From Asticcacaulis sp. (GTDB taxonomy: Bacteria; Pseudomonadota; Alphaproteobacteria; Caulobacterales; Caulobacteraceae), in the NCBI RefSeq assembly GCF_020217185.1, contig NZ_JAIWNX010000197.1:1-10000 (forward strand): a stretch of DNA of 10,000 bases. Reading direction: 5' to 3'. Position numbers and translations under genes: made by a program. The notes beneath the pieces are model-generated. The model ran no database searches and was not told where the DNA came from. It saw only the letters and a list, made by a program, of their open reading frames with translations. Below are positions 1 through 6,672 of the stretch, piece after piece (within the stretch, counting starts at the first letter, position 1; the number at the start of each line of letters is the position of its first letter).

Positions 1-95
1 TTCACGACCGGAACCGGCCGCAGGCCGCGCTTCTTGGCCGCCACCGCGTCGATTATGGCCAAGAAGAGCGGCCTGCGGCCGGTTCCGGTCGTGAA
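1..95. repeat. 39-bp near-perfect inverted repeat with a 17-bp loop
   Basis: Bases 1-39 are the reverse complement of bases 57-95 with one mismatch (G29 opposite A67), around a 17-base spacer at 40-56. The arms are very GC-rich. The left arm begins at the first base of the window, so the repeat may extend further left. It overlaps the first codons of the leftward gene starting at 101. It could be a real DNA or mRNA hairpin, the trace of a local inverted duplication, or a fold-back artefact if the window sits at a contig end. Confidence 0.9.
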
Positions 96-101
96 TTTCA
101 T
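1..101 (-). CDS. 5' end of an unidentified leftward gene (partial)
   Basis: An open frame starts with ATG at 101 and runs off the left edge of the window, giving 33 complete codons that begin MKFTTGTGRRPLFLA. A good ribosome binding site, GGGGAG (read on the minus strand), lies 6 bases upstream of the ATG and is the main reason to trust this start. The visible part is basic with one short hydrophobic stretch (PLFLAII) and is too short to assign to a family. Almost all of it lies inside an inverted repeat (1-39 with 57-95), so the peptide has a mirrored look (GRRP near the start, KRGLRP at the edge). A plus-strand frame is also open from 1 to 162 but has no visible start or ribosome binding site. 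Function unknown; the call rests on the start signal alone. Confidence 0.45.
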   Translation of the reverse strand, partial: MKFTTGTGRRPLFLAIIDAVAAKKRGLRPVPVV

Positions 102-462
102 ACTAAACTCCCCAATACGGATGCCCGGAACAGCGGGCAATATACGAGACGTCGGTTGACGGGGCGCAAACCCCAGGGCGCAGACAAACAGAAGGTCGCG
201 CGGACAAACGTCCGCATCTGTTTCTTATGTCAGGTACTCTGAGCGGGCCGCAGTTCCCACCGGACGTCGAGGGCATGATACCGGCAAAACGGCCGACCAC
301 AAGGCTGTCAGGAATAATTCAACTGCCAGCAGAAGTCCTCATAAAAGCGCCAAAAATATGGCTTTTTCGCTCGCGGCGGCCTCTGAGTCGCGGCGAAACG
401 AAAATAACATTTCCGTGAGAGGAGCGCTTCTCATCACGGTTAATATTGGCCTAATGAAAAAT
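102..462. other. Non-coding region with a hairpin-rich leader
   Basis: No convincing gene was found in this stretch; the short frames here lack ribosome binding sites and recognisable products. The half nearest the leftward gene at 101 contains three small inverted repeats: TGCCCG/CGGGCA (122-127 with 134-139), GGGG/CCCC (161-164 with 171-174) and GCGGAC/GTCCGC (200-205 with 210-215). The last is extended by AACAGA/TCTGTT (187-192 with 217-222). Read leftward, these would form a structured 5' leader of roughly 120 bases ending at the GGGGAG ribosome binding site. No known riboswitch class is recognised. The remainder (about 223-462) is AT-richer near 340-460 and probably holds the promoter, but no clear -35/-10 pair can be assigned. 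Confidence 0.4.
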
Positions 463-463
463 A

Positions 464-491
464 AAAAAGGCATCCGCAAGGACGCCTTTTT
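464..491 (-). terminator. Rho-independent terminator of prs
   Basis: Just beyond the prs stop codon, a 12-base stem (464-475 with 480-491, including one G-T pair) closes a 4-base loop. Its GC-rich core is GGCGTCC/GGATGCC on the minus strand, followed by a run of six T in the direction of prs transcription. A-run and T-run flank the stem on both sides, so it could also stop rightward transcription. Confidence 0.85.
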
Positions 492-501
492 CGCCGGGCG
501 C

Positions 502-1437
502 TTAGTCAAAGAGTTTGGAGACAGACTCTTCGTTGGCGATGCGGCGTATCGCTTCGCCGATCAGCGGAGCGACGCCGACGATACGGACCTTGGGGTGGTT
601 GCGGACATGCTCCGGCGCCTCGATGGAATCGGTGATGACCAGTTCTTTGAGCACTGAGTTTTCTACGCGCTCCATCGCCTTGCCCGACAAAACGCCGTGG
701 CTGATATAGGCCGAAACCGAGGTCGCCCCACGGTCGATCAGCGCCTTGGCGGCGTTGACCAGCGTGCCGCCGGAATCGACGATGTCGTCGAACAGGATAC
801 AGTTGCGGCCCGTAACGTCCCCGATGATGTTCATGACTTCGGACTCGCCGGCGCGCGGACGACGCTTGTCCACTATGGCGAGATCACCGCCCAGACGGTC
901 GGCCAGAGCGCGGGCGCGCACCACGCCGCCGACGTCCGGCGACACCACCATGATTTCATGGGCGTTGGGATAGTTGGCCTTGATGTCCTTGGCCATGAAG
1001 GGAATGGCCACCAGATTATCGGTCGGGATGTCGAAAAAGCCCTGAATCTGACCGGCGTGCAGGTCCATGGTCAGGACGCGGTGCGCCCCGGCACGCACGA
1101 TCAGATTGGCCACCAGCTTGGCCGAAATGGGGGTGCGGCCGCCGGTCTTGCGGTCCTGACGGGCATAGCCAAAATAGGGGATGACGGCGGTGATACGCTT
1201 GGCCGACGCCCGCGTCAGAGCGTCGATGCAGATCAGCAGCTCCATCAGGTTGTCATTGGCCGGATAGCTGGTGGACTGAATGACGAACACATCCTCACCG
1301 CGCACATTTTCGTCGATGGTGACGAAGATTTCCTTGTCGGCGAAGCGTTCGATGCGCGCCTTGGTTAGGGGCATGTCGAGATAGTCGCCGATGGCCTGAG
1401 CCAGCAGTCGGTTGGAATTGGCCGATAGCAATTTCAT
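502..1437 (-). CDS. prs: Ribose-phosphate pyrophosphokinase (PRPP synthetase)
   Basis: It transfers pyrophosphate from ATP to ribose 5-phosphate to give PRPP, the precursor of purine, pyrimidine, histidine, tryptophan and NAD synthesis; a cytosolic, Mg-dependent enzyme of the class I (phosphate-activated) type. The 311-residue length is normal for the family. Visible motifs are the ATP-side loop [10 protein letters not shown] (88-97), the family signature [14 protein letters not shown] (125-138) with metal-binding His127, the SPDVGG stretch (166-171) and the PRPP-binding loop DDIVDSGGT (217-225). The ATG at 1437 is chosen because it gives the standard MKLLSANSN start. A GTG 33 bases upstream would add 11 atypical residues. 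The ribosome binding site is weak (AGG). A 121-bp gap separates it from the SnoaL-like gene upstream, so it probably has its own promoter, and a strong terminator follows it. Confidence 0.97.
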   Translation of the reverse strand: MKLLSANSNRLLAQAIGDYLDMPLTKARIERFADKEIFVTIDENVRGEDVFVIQSTSYPANDNLMELLICIDALTRASAKRITAVIPYFGYARQDRKTGGRTPISAKLVANLIVRAGAHRVLTMDLHAGQIQGFFDIPTDNLVAIPFMAKDIKANYPNAHEIMVVSPDVGGVVRARALADRLGGDLAIVDKRRPRAGESEVMNIIGDVTGRNCILFDDIVDSGGTLVNAAKALIDRGATSVSAYISHGVLSGKAMERVENSVLKELVITDSIEAPEHVRNHPKVRIVGVAPLIGEAIRRIANEESVSKLFD

Positions 1438-1558
1438 GGGGAACCTGTGGGGCGGCAGGGTGGGAAACACGTGCGTGTTTTACATGCGGCGGCTTTTAAC
1501 AGGTGCGACCTGTGGGGCAAGCCCGATTCGTCGCAAATCCTTAAAATTTTGACTGGGT
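1438..1558 (-). promoter_or_regulatory. Upstream region of prs with two short palindromes
   Basis: This gap should hold the prs promoter. Two short inverted repeats stand out: AAACAC-GTGC-GTGTTT at 1465-1480 and ACAGGT-GCG-ACCTGT at 1499-1513. Both have perfect 6-base arms with 3-4 base spacers, the size of a dimeric repressor site. No regulator can be named from the sequence, and no clear -35/-10 pair is visible. The palindrome at 1465-1480 could instead be a small leader hairpin just ahead of the start codon. Confidence 0.4.
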
Positions 1559-1918
1559 TTACGGCTCTTTTGGCGTGCCCGTGATGAACCACGCCCGCTT
1601 AATCGTTTCACCTTCGATCTCGTAGATGCCGACCACATCGACGAGCCGCACACCCTCCGGGAAATTGCGGGTGACGGACTCCGTGTCGATGACGGTGGTG
1701 CCGATCACGCTGCGGCTGATCAGGCGGGCGTAAAGATCTGGCTCATGAAAGCGGATCAGGTGGCGTTCCCGAATAGCCCTATGTCCCTTGGCCAGCAGGG
1801 TCTGCGGATGGGCGTAGATTTCCGCATCCTCGGCCCAGAAGGACAGAAACCTGTCCACATCCCTGGCATTATAGGCGTTAAGTTGCCCTTTGACGATGTC
1901 TTCCGCTGAGCGTGTCAT
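1559..1918 (-). CDS. SnoaL-like / nuclear transport factor 2 family protein
   Basis: A small (119 residues) single-domain protein of the NTF2-like superfamily, closest in look to the SnoaL / steroid delta-isomerase-like group. The typical N-terminal helix and turn are visible (IVKGQLNAYNARDVDRFLSFWAEDAEIY), followed by the HxxIRERH-type helix and a C-terminal beta-sheet with WFITG. Members of this fold include isomerases, cyclases and hydrolases as well as binding proteins, so no reaction can be assigned. The start codon overlaps the pgeF stop in an ATGA (1915-1918), which implies translational coupling and co-transcription. It is the last gene of the lgt–midA–pgeF run. Confidence 0.8.
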   Translation of the reverse strand: MTRSAEDIVKGQLNAYNARDVDRFLSFWAEDAEIYAHPQTLLAKGHRAIRERHLIRFHEPDLYARLISRSVIGTTVIDTESVTRNFPEGVRLVDVVGIYEIEGETIKRAWFITGTPKEP

Positions 1919-2691
1919 GGACGCAGCATGATGGCGCTGATCAGACGGCCATAATCTGGCTCCTGCCGCAGGAAGCTCCGGCGGTTGGAATGGAACAGGG
2001 TCTCTTCGGCGCAGGTGTCGTGGCCTGTGGTCGCAACCTGCGTCAGGCCCAGCCGCTTCAGCCGCATCAGGCAGAAGCCCGGCAGGTCGAAATAGCGCTT
2101 GTCGGCGGTCTTGCCCGCAATAAAGAAGGCGCCGCAGTCGGCATCCTGCGCGCGGAAGGTCTCTTCGTAATCGGCAGACACCTCATAGGAGGCCTGCGCG
2201 ATGCACGGGCCGATCACGGCTCGCAGGTGCCGGGCTTCGGCGCCTTTGGCCAGAAGTGCCGCGTATTCGGCTTCGATCATGCCGCCCAGCGCGCCCTTCC
2301 AGCCCGCGTGGCAGGCCCCGACAACGCCATTGACCGGATCGGCCCACAGGATGGGGGCGCAATCGGCGGACAAGGCCCCCAAAATCAGGCCGGGGGTGGT
2401 GGTGACCAGACCATCGGCCTCCGGACGGTCTTCGGTGGGCCACGGGCCATCGACCGTCACGGCGATTTTGGAATGCACCTGATAACAGTTGAGCAGACGC
2501 GCTTCCGGCTGGTCAAAGCTGGCGGCGACGCGGCGGCGGTTTTCAAGGATATTGTCGCGCGTGTCCTTGGAGCCTTGCCCGACATTCAGCGACTCGTAGG
2601 GGAAGGGCGACACGCCGCCCAGCCGCGTGAAAAAGCCGTGCTGGACGTTCGGCAGGTCGAGGAGCGGGTGCAGGATACGGGGCAGGGTCAT
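1915..2691 (-). CDS. pgeF: Peptidoglycan editing factor PgeF / YfiH-LACC1 family
   Basis: A 258-residue, full-length member of the multicopper-oxidase-like (YfiH, DUF152, LACC1) family. In E. coli the homologue removes wrongly built peptidoglycan precursors carrying L-Ser; other members act on purine nucleosides (adenosine deaminase/phosphorylase) or are annotated as polyphenol oxidases. The conserved metal-site residues are present: His73 in CYQVHS, Cys111 in SADCAPI and His128 in CHAGWKG. The HGFFTRxGGVS motif (18-28) and GPCI motif are also seen. It starts 9 bases after the stop of the methyltransferase gene and overlaps the following SnoaL-like gene by 4 bases. The Shine-Dalgarno sequence is poor, consistent with reading by coupled ribosomes. 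Family membership is sure; the physiological substrate here is inferred. Confidence 0.93.
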   Translation of the reverse strand: MTLPRILHPLLDLPNVQHGFFTRLGGVSPFPYESLNVGQGSKDTRDNILENRRRVAASFDQPEARLLNCYQVHSKIAVTVDGPWPTEDRPEADGLVTTTPGLILGALSADCAPILWADPVNGVVGACHAGWKGALGGMIEAEYAALLAKGAEARHLRAVIGPCIAQASYEVSADYEETFRAQDADCGAFFIAGKTADKRYFDLPGFCLMRLKRLGLTQVATTGHDTCAEETLFHSNRRSFLRQEPDYGRLISAIMLRP

Positions 2692-2700
2692 ATCGTTTCA

Positions 2701-3774
2701 CTAAGCCCCGATCTCAATCGGTGCAAGGCCCGCCAGCGGCAGGTCGCGGGGGGAATGGATGGCCAGCACCTTAAACAGTTCGCCCATCTCCTCTGCCGCG
2801 ATCAGGCGATGGACCTGCCGCGCCAGCCGGTCGGTGTCTTCCGGGTTTTTTGCGCGCAGTTCGTCAAAGCGCTCGATAATGCCGAGGCGTTGCAGGAAAA
2901 CGCCCTGCGGCGTGATCTGGCTGACCCCCAGCCCCATGTTCAGGGCCGTAATCGCCAGCGATGGAAAATCCGCCCACTGGGTCAGGTCGTGCGCGCCCGG
3001 TTCAGCCAGCGGATCGGTCTTTTCGTGGCGATAGAGGGCCTGAAGCGTATCGCCGGGTTCGGGGCGGTCGCGGCCATAGTCGATAAACAGCGCCGCGCCC
3101 GTCGCCTCGTGGATCAGCGCGCCCACCGCCTCAATCAGGCGGTTTTGCGCCACAGAGACTTCGCAGACCTGACCCCCTTCGGCGGCGAAGGGGGCGTTGA
3201 AATCCTGTGGTGCAGGGACAAGGCCGATGACCAGTTCGCCCTCGTGCAGGCCGACGCAACGTTCAAACCAGCCGTCGGGGGTCAGTTGAAACTGCCGGGC
3301 CGGCAGACAGTCGAGTACCTCATTGGCGATGATCAGCAAAGGCGCATCGGTCGGCACGTGGTCGAGGCTGTCGTAGTGGCGCACTTCACCCAGTCTGGCC
3401 GTCTGTACCGCGCGAAGCGGCGGCGAAGGCTCGATCAGACCGATCTCCATGGCCTGCGCGAAGGCGGGCAGGGCGCGAAAAGTTCTCAGCAGGTCGCTCA
3501 TCAGCGTGCCGTCGCCGGGGCCGATTTCAAGGACGCGAATCTTTGCGGGCGCGCCCATATCCTGCCAGGCCTGCATGGCCCACAGGGCGAGACGTTCACC
3601 GAACATCTGCGACACCAGAGGGGCCGTGATAAAGTCGCCCTCTTCGCCCAGAGCCGGGCGCGTGGCGTAATAGCCTTCCTGCGGATCGAACAGGCAGGCC
3701 CACATATAGTCGGCGATGGTCAGTGGGCCTTCGAGCCTAATCTGCTCGATCAGGCGGGTCTTAAGCGAGGCCAT
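2701..3774 (-). CDS. SAM-dependent methyltransferase, MidA/NDUFAF7 family
   Basis: A class I S-adenosylmethionine methyltransferase of the MidA/NDUFAF7 family (DUF185, COG1565). The mitochondrial member dimethylates an arginine of the complex I subunit NDUFS2 and is needed for complex I assembly; the bacterial homologues are presumed to act similarly but this is not shown. Visible family features are YMWACLFDPQEGYY (23-36), GDFITAPLVSQMFGE (46-60), the SAM-binding glycine motif VLEIGPGDGTLM (81-92) and IANEVLDCLPARQF. The start at 3774 (MASLKTRLIEQI) gives 357 residues, normal for the family. Longer upstream starts add an Arg-rich tail read through the lgt gene and are unlikely. The start lies inside the end of lgt (14-bp overlap), so the two are probably translationally coupled. 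Confidence 0.92.
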   Translation of the reverse strand: MASLKTRLIEQIRLEGPLTIADYMWACLFDPQEGYYATRPALGEEGDFITAPLVSQMFGERLALWAMQAWQDMGAPAKIRVLEIGPGDGTLMSDLLRTFRALPAFAQAMEIGLIEPSPPLRAVQTARLGEVRHYDSLDHVPTDAPLLIIANEVLDCLPARQFQLTPDGWFERCVGLHEGELVIGLVPAPQDFNAPFAAEGGQVCEVSVAQNRLIEAVGALIHEATGAALFIDYGRDRPEPGDTLQALYRHEKTDPLAEPGAHDLTQWADFPSLAITALNMGLGVSQITPQGVFLQRLGIIERFDELRAKNPEDTDRLARQVHRLIAAEEMGELFKVLAIHSPRDLPLAGLAPIEIGA

Positions 3775-4657
3775 CAGGCGCTTTCGTCTCATGTGTCGCC
3801 GTAAATCCGGCGGGCAGGGTCTTGCCGCGCAGGGCCAGCCAGATGGCGATGCCGCCGCCAATGATCATCAGCAGCGACAGGGTCTGCCCCATAGTGATAA
3901 CGTGCTTGAAGAAGGGCAGCATCTGGGCGTCGGGTTCGCGCACAAACTCCACCAGCACGCGGGCAAGGCCGTAACCGGCGACAAAGGTGCCCATGATCAG
4001 GCCGGGCTGACGCAGTTTACGCCAGACGTGCACCAGCAGATAGCCGACGACAAACAGCACGATCCCTTCCAGCACGGCCTCGTAAAGCTGGCTGGGGTGA
4101 CGCGGCAGATAACCAGCAACGCAACGCCCATATATATCAACGGGCGTATAGGAATTACAAAAGACCATGCCCCACGGCGCGTCGGTGGTACGGCCCCACA
4201 GTTCGCCATTGATAAAATTGGCGATGCGGCCAAAGAACAGCCCGATTGGCGCAGCGCAGGCCAGAAGATCGCCCAGGGTCCACGGGTTGATGCGGTGACG
4301 CCGACTATAAAGTACACCCGCGATACAGACCCCGATAAAGCCACCATGGAAGGACATGCCGCCTTCCCACACCTTGAAGAATTGCAGCGGGTTTTTCAGG
4401 ATGGGCGCCAGATCGTAGAACAGCACATAGCCAATACGTCCGCCCAGAATGATGCCGAGCGCCATCCAGATAATCAGGTCTTCGAGGTTTTCACGCGACA
4501 GGGGGGCGGGGTAGGGCGCCCACAAAGACTCCTTGCGGATCAGTCGTGTCAGATACCACCAGCCCAGCGCGATACCGGCGACATAGGCCAGCGCGTACCA
4601 GCGCAGGGCCAGCGGGCCTATGTGCAAAAGGACGGGATCAATGTCGGGCAGGGTCAT
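3761..4657 (-). CDS. lgt: Phosphatidylglycerol--prolipoprotein diacylglyceryl transferase
   Basis: Inner-membrane enzyme that attaches diacylglycerol from phosphatidylglycerol to the lipobox cysteine of prolipoproteins, the first step of lipoprotein maturation. The ATG at 4657 gives 298 residues, close to the family's usual 280-300. An upstream ATG at 4714 adds 19 atypical residues and is not favoured. Several membrane segments are visible. The Lgt signature FGRIANFINGELWGR (142-156) is clear, as are His104 in the GMSFHGG loop (equivalent to E. coli His103) and the C-terminal RVLVEFVREPD motif with its conserved Arg and Glu. It heads the leftward run lgt–midA–pgeF–SnoaL and is divergent from ubiK. 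The phytase encoded nearby carries a lipobox and would be a substrate. Confidence 0.96.
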   Translation of the reverse strand: MTLPDIDPVLLHIGPLALRWYALAYVAGIALGWWYLTRLIRKESLWAPYPAPLSRENLEDLIIWMALGIILGGRIGYVLFYDLAPILKNPLQFFKVWEGGMSFHGGFIGVCIAGVLYSRRHRINPWTLGDLLACAAPIGLFFGRIANFINGELWGRTTDAPWGMVFCNSYTPVDIYGRCVAGYLPRHPSQLYEAVLEGIVLFVVGYLLVHVWRKLRQPGLIMGTFVAGYGLARVLVEFVREPDAQMLPFFKHVITMGQTLSLLMIIGGGIAIWLALRGKTLPAGFTATHETKAPDGLA

Positions 4658-4817
4658 GCTCAGAAACCTGTGAACTGTATTCAATGACCTAAAGGAATCA
4701 TCGAAGGGGGGCAAGAATCGTGAAAAACTTTCTTTCAGTCGCCATTCGCACTATATGCGCACAGTGTGACAACTCATTTGAGGCTCTTTCCGGGCCTTTA
4801 TCCGCAAGGATTTTCCC
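4658..4817. promoter_or_regulatory. Divergent promoter region between lgt and ubiK
   Basis: These 160 bp must hold the promoters of both the leftward lgt run and the rightward ubiK run. A CTATAT stretch near 4751-4756 is a possible -10 element for ubiK, but no convincing -35 accompanies it. The ribosome binding site AAGGA at 4806-4810 lies 7 bases before the ubiK ATG. No operator or riboswitch is recognised. Confidence 0.35.
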
Positions 4818-5054
4818 ATGCAGTCGAAAAACCCCTTCCTCGACGAATTCGCCAAGCTCTCGACCAGCGCCATGTCTCTGGCTCAGGCCGCCGGTGACGA
4901 GGCCAAGGCCGCCTTTCGCGCCCAGGGCGACCGCTTCGTCGCCGATATGGACCTTATCCGCCGCGATGAATTCGAGGCGATGAAGGAGGTCATGCTGGCC
5001 GAAATCGCCGCCTTGAAGCTGGAAATCCAGAGCCTCAAATCCAGGGCTGAGTAA
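4818..5054 (+). CDS. ubiK: Ubiquinone biosynthesis accessory factor UbiK (BMFP domain)
   Basis: A 78-residue protein of the UbiK/YqiC (BMFP, DUF526) family. In E. coli UbiK works with UbiJ in the soluble complex that carries out the later steps of aerobic ubiquinone synthesis, and it interacts with membrane lipids. The N-terminal half (NPFLDEFAKLSTSAMSLAQAAGDEAK) is the amphipathic helix. The C-terminal half holds the family motif around RRDEFEAMKEVMLAEIAALKLEIQSLKSR, a predicted trimeric coiled coil. The length matches the family. The start is fixed by a good AAGGA ribosome binding site. It is followed 41 bp later by the YbjN-domain gene in the same direction. Family assignment is strong; the role in ubiquinone synthesis is carried over from E. 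coli. Confidence 0.88.
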   Translation: MQSKNPFLDEFAKLSTSAMSLAQAAGDEAKAAFRAQGDRFVADMDLIRRDEFEAMKEVMLAEIAALKLEIQSLKSRAE

Positions 5055-5095
5055 ACCTCACCCTTCGGACCTCTCTCAGGACACCCGTATCTCTC

Positions 5096-5629
5096 ATGGA
5101 CCTGCCTCAGGCTGATTATACCGACACGACTTCCGACCCGCTCGAACTGGTCGAAGCTATCCTCACTGACGAAGGCCTGACCTTTGAGCGGACACCTGAT
5201 GGCGAGGTGCTGTTCTCGCTGGCCGGGTTATGGAAGTCGCACGACATGTGGTTCTCCTGCCGCCCGGAAGGGGAGTGCCTGCAACTGTGTTCGTCGCTCG
5301 ACCTGCGCTTCGATCCGGCAAAGGTGGCGCCGATCCATCAGTTGCTGTCACTGGTCAATCAGCGCGTTTGGTTCGGTCACTTTGAAATCTATGAAGACGA
5401 AGAAGGGATGCGCGAAGCGGGGCGTCTGCCCGCCGATATCGTCTTCCGCCACACCCTGTTGTCGAGCCCGATGGAACGCCCCGGTCAGGTGCAGACGGCG
5501 CACATGATCAATGTCGCCGCCGAAGCCGTGGATCGCTTCTATCCGGCCTTCGACTTCCTGTTCAAGGGCGCACCGACGGCCGAAGCGGCGCTGGAAGCCT
5601 GCCTGTTTGAGACAATCGGAGAGGCCTAA
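5096..5629 (+). CDS. YbjN domain-containing protein
   Basis: A 177-residue soluble protein resembling the alphaproteobacterial YbjN-domain family (DUF1790-like), commonly encoded between ubiK and proC. The fold is related to type III secretion chaperones and YbjN is reported in E. coli to affect stress tolerance and motility; no molecular function is established. Visible features are an N-terminal DPLELVEAILTDEGLTFER segment, the aromatic WFSCRPEG strand, a helix with LLSLVNQRVWFGHFEIYEDEEG and a C-terminal FYPAFDFLF helix, all usual for the family. No membrane segment or signal peptide is seen. The ribosome binding site is weak (AGGA about 14 bases upstream), so it may depend on ubiK translation. 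A hairpin follows within 10 bases of the stop. Confidence 0.8.
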   Translation: MDLPQADYTDTTSDPLELVEAILTDEGLTFERTPDGEVLFSLAGLWKSHDMWFSCRPEGECLQLCSSLDLRFDPAKVAPIHQLLSLVNQRVWFGHFEIYEDEEGMREAGRLPADIVFRHTLLSSPMERPGQVQTAHMINVAAEAVDRFYPAFDFLFKGAPTAEAALEACLFETIGEA

Positions 5630-5637
5630 TCGTTCAC

Positions 5638-5665
5638 ACAAAAGTTGCCCTTCGGGTACTTTTGT
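5638..5665 (+). terminator. Possible terminator after the YbjN gene
   Basis: An inverted repeat ACAAAAGT/ACTTTTGT (5638-5645 with 5658-5665) with an inner CCC-TTC-GGG hairpin begins 8 bases after the stop codon. The only T-run is within the stem (TTTT), so termination may be weak. Confidence 0.5.
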
Positions 5666-5671
5666 ATGGTC

Positions 5672-5800
5672 TTATACCAAGGGTCATTGGAAATGACTCT
5701 TGGTATTCCATTCGAGAATGTCTCATGTCGCTGACACATATGAGACATTCTCGAGGTTTCAACGGCCGGATGCGGTCAGCATCTTAGGTCGTTGGTATTA
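5672..5800. mobile_element. MITE-like element, copy 1, with TTA target duplication
   Basis: A 123-bp non-coding element (5675-5797) with inverted ends TACCAA/TTGGTA, flanked by TTA on both sides (5672-5674 and 5798-5800), which reads as a 3-bp target site duplication. Three hairpins fill it: 5675-5705 (14-base arms, 3-base loop), 5713-5753 (perfect 14-base arms, 13-base loop) and 5761-5793 (7-base outer arms, one G-T pair, plus an inner GATGC/GCATC stem). A second copy, about 89% identical and in the same orientation, lies at 6673-6794. It has no transposase, so it would need one from elsewhere. The 3-bp TNA duplication is that of the IS1031 group of the IS5 family, but the parent is not identified. 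It separates the YbjN gene from proC. Confidence 0.85.
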
Positions 5801-5804
5801 CGGT

Positions 5805-5839
5805 GAAAAATGCCTCGGGGCGGCCCGTCGGCATTTTTC
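5805..5839 (+). terminator. Terminator-like hairpin ahead of proC
   Basis: A perfect 10-base stem GAAAAATGCC/GGCATTTTTC (5805-5814 with 5830-5839) with a GC-rich 15-base loop, ending in a TTTTT run. It lies between element copy 1 and the proC ribosome binding site. It could be the original terminator of the ubiK–ybjN transcript, now displaced by the element, or a leader hairpin of proC. Confidence 0.6.
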
Positions 5840-5871
5840 GCATTTAATTCAAGATTTATTGAGGTCCATCA

Positions 5872-6672
5872 ATGCTGGCGAAACCCATACTTCTCATTGG
5901 CGCGGGGGCGCTGGGGTCGGCCATGCTCAAGGGGATGCGCGCCGCAGGCCATATCGCGCCGTCCGACCTGATTATTCTCGATCTCAATCCCGGCGAAGAA
6001 GCGCAAGCCTATGCGGGTCTGGGGGCGCGGCTTAACCCGTCGCCGGAAGTGTGGCGCGACGCCTTCACCGTCATCATCGCGGTCAAGCCGCAGAGCTGGC
6101 GCGGGGCGGCGCAAATTCTGGACGGCAACCTCAACCCGGAGGCGACGCTGATTTCGGTGATGGCCGGGGTGCGGACCGAAGACCTCAGCAGCGTGTTTGC
6201 GCCGTTGAAAGTCGCGCGCGTTATGCCGACCACGGGTGTGGCGACCGGTAAGGGCGTGGCCAGCCTCTATGCGGCCGAGGGCTTGGCCTTGCAGGCCGCG
6301 TCCGACCTCTTCTCGCCGATGGCGGCGACGGTGGTGCTGGACAATGAAGACCTGATCGACGCGGCGACCGCCGTGTCCGGTTCGGGGCCGGCCTATGTCT
6401 ATGCCTTTGTCGCGGCGCTGGAGCAGGCGGCGCTGGAAACCGGGCTGACGGCCGCGGATGCCAAAACACTGGCCCGCGCCACCCTGATTTCGGCGGCCAA
6501 TCTGCTGGATCAGACGGGCGAAGACCCCGAAGACCTTATCCGCAAGGTCGCCTCGCCCGGCGGCACCACCGAAGCGGCGCTGAAGGTGCTGCGGCAGGAG
6601 GGGCAGGGGCTCACCGAGCTTGTCACGGCGGCGGTACTGGCGGCGCAGAAACGCTCCAAAGAACTCGGATAA
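5872..6672 (+). CDS. proC: Pyrroline-5-carboxylate reductase
   Basis: It reduces 1-pyrroline-5-carboxylate to proline with NAD(P)H, the last step of proline synthesis, in the cytosol. The 266-residue length is normal. The N-terminal Rossmann motif is seen as LIGAGALGSAMLKGM (8-22), with the expected glycines. The C-terminal dimerisation/catalytic half carries the family signature around VSGSGPAYVYAF and the SPGGTTEAAL loop. The start has a good GAGG ribosome binding site 7 bases upstream. A terminator-like hairpin at 5805-5839 lies ahead of it, suggesting its own promoter near 5840-5860. The TAA stop (6670-6672) is exactly the left target duplication of element copy 2, so the insertion left the protein unchanged. 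The two element copies flank the gene as direct repeats. Confidence 0.96.
   Translation: MLAKPILLIGAGALGSAMLKGMRAAGHIAPSDLIILDLNPGEEAQAYAGLGARLNPSPEVWRDAFTVIIAVKPQSWRGAAQILDGNLNPEATLISVMAGVRTEDLSSVFAPLKVARVMPTTGVATGKGVASLYAAEGLALQAASDLFSPMAATVVLDNEDLIDAATAVSGSGPAYVYAFVAALEQAALETGLTAADAKTLARATLISAANLLDQTGEDPEDLIRKVASPGGTTEAALKVLRQEGQGLTELVTAAVLAAQKRSKELG

Noticed and set aside
103..418. Small open frames in the left non-coding region (103-300 minus, 227-418 plus).
   Set aside because: No ribosome binding sites, no family resemblance, and they overlap the hairpin-rich leader.
440..454. TTAA-N7-CTAA, close to the Caulobacter CtrA box TTAA-N7-TTAA.
   Set aside because: One mismatch in a short AT-rich motif next to a terminator, with no gene start positioned to use it.
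697..1368. A 223-codon open frame antisense to prs.
   Set aside because: prs on the other strand is unmistakable; the antisense product has no family features.
1912..3804. A 630-codon open frame on the plus strand, antisense to pgeF and midA.
   Set aside because: It lies wholly opposite two confidently identified genes, its residues are rich in Gln, Gly, Arg and His as expected from reversed GC-rich codons, and it has no recognisable domain or ribosome binding site.
3775..3861. A longer start for the MidA-type methyltransferase (29 extra residues).
   Set aside because: The extension is read out of frame through the lgt 3' end, is rich in Arg/Pro/Cys and is absent from the usual family N-terminus.
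5695..5699. GACTC, a CcrM-type GANTC methylation site, in element copy 1.
   Set aside because: The site is lost in copy 2 (GGCTC) and single GANTC sites are common, so it is not evidence of a methylation-linked function of the element.
5700..6035. Short plus-strand frames running through the two element copies (also 6697-6963) that give similar peptides.
   Set aside because: The likeness comes from the repeated DNA. Most differences between copies change the amino acid while the hairpin pairing is largely kept, so coding is unlikely.
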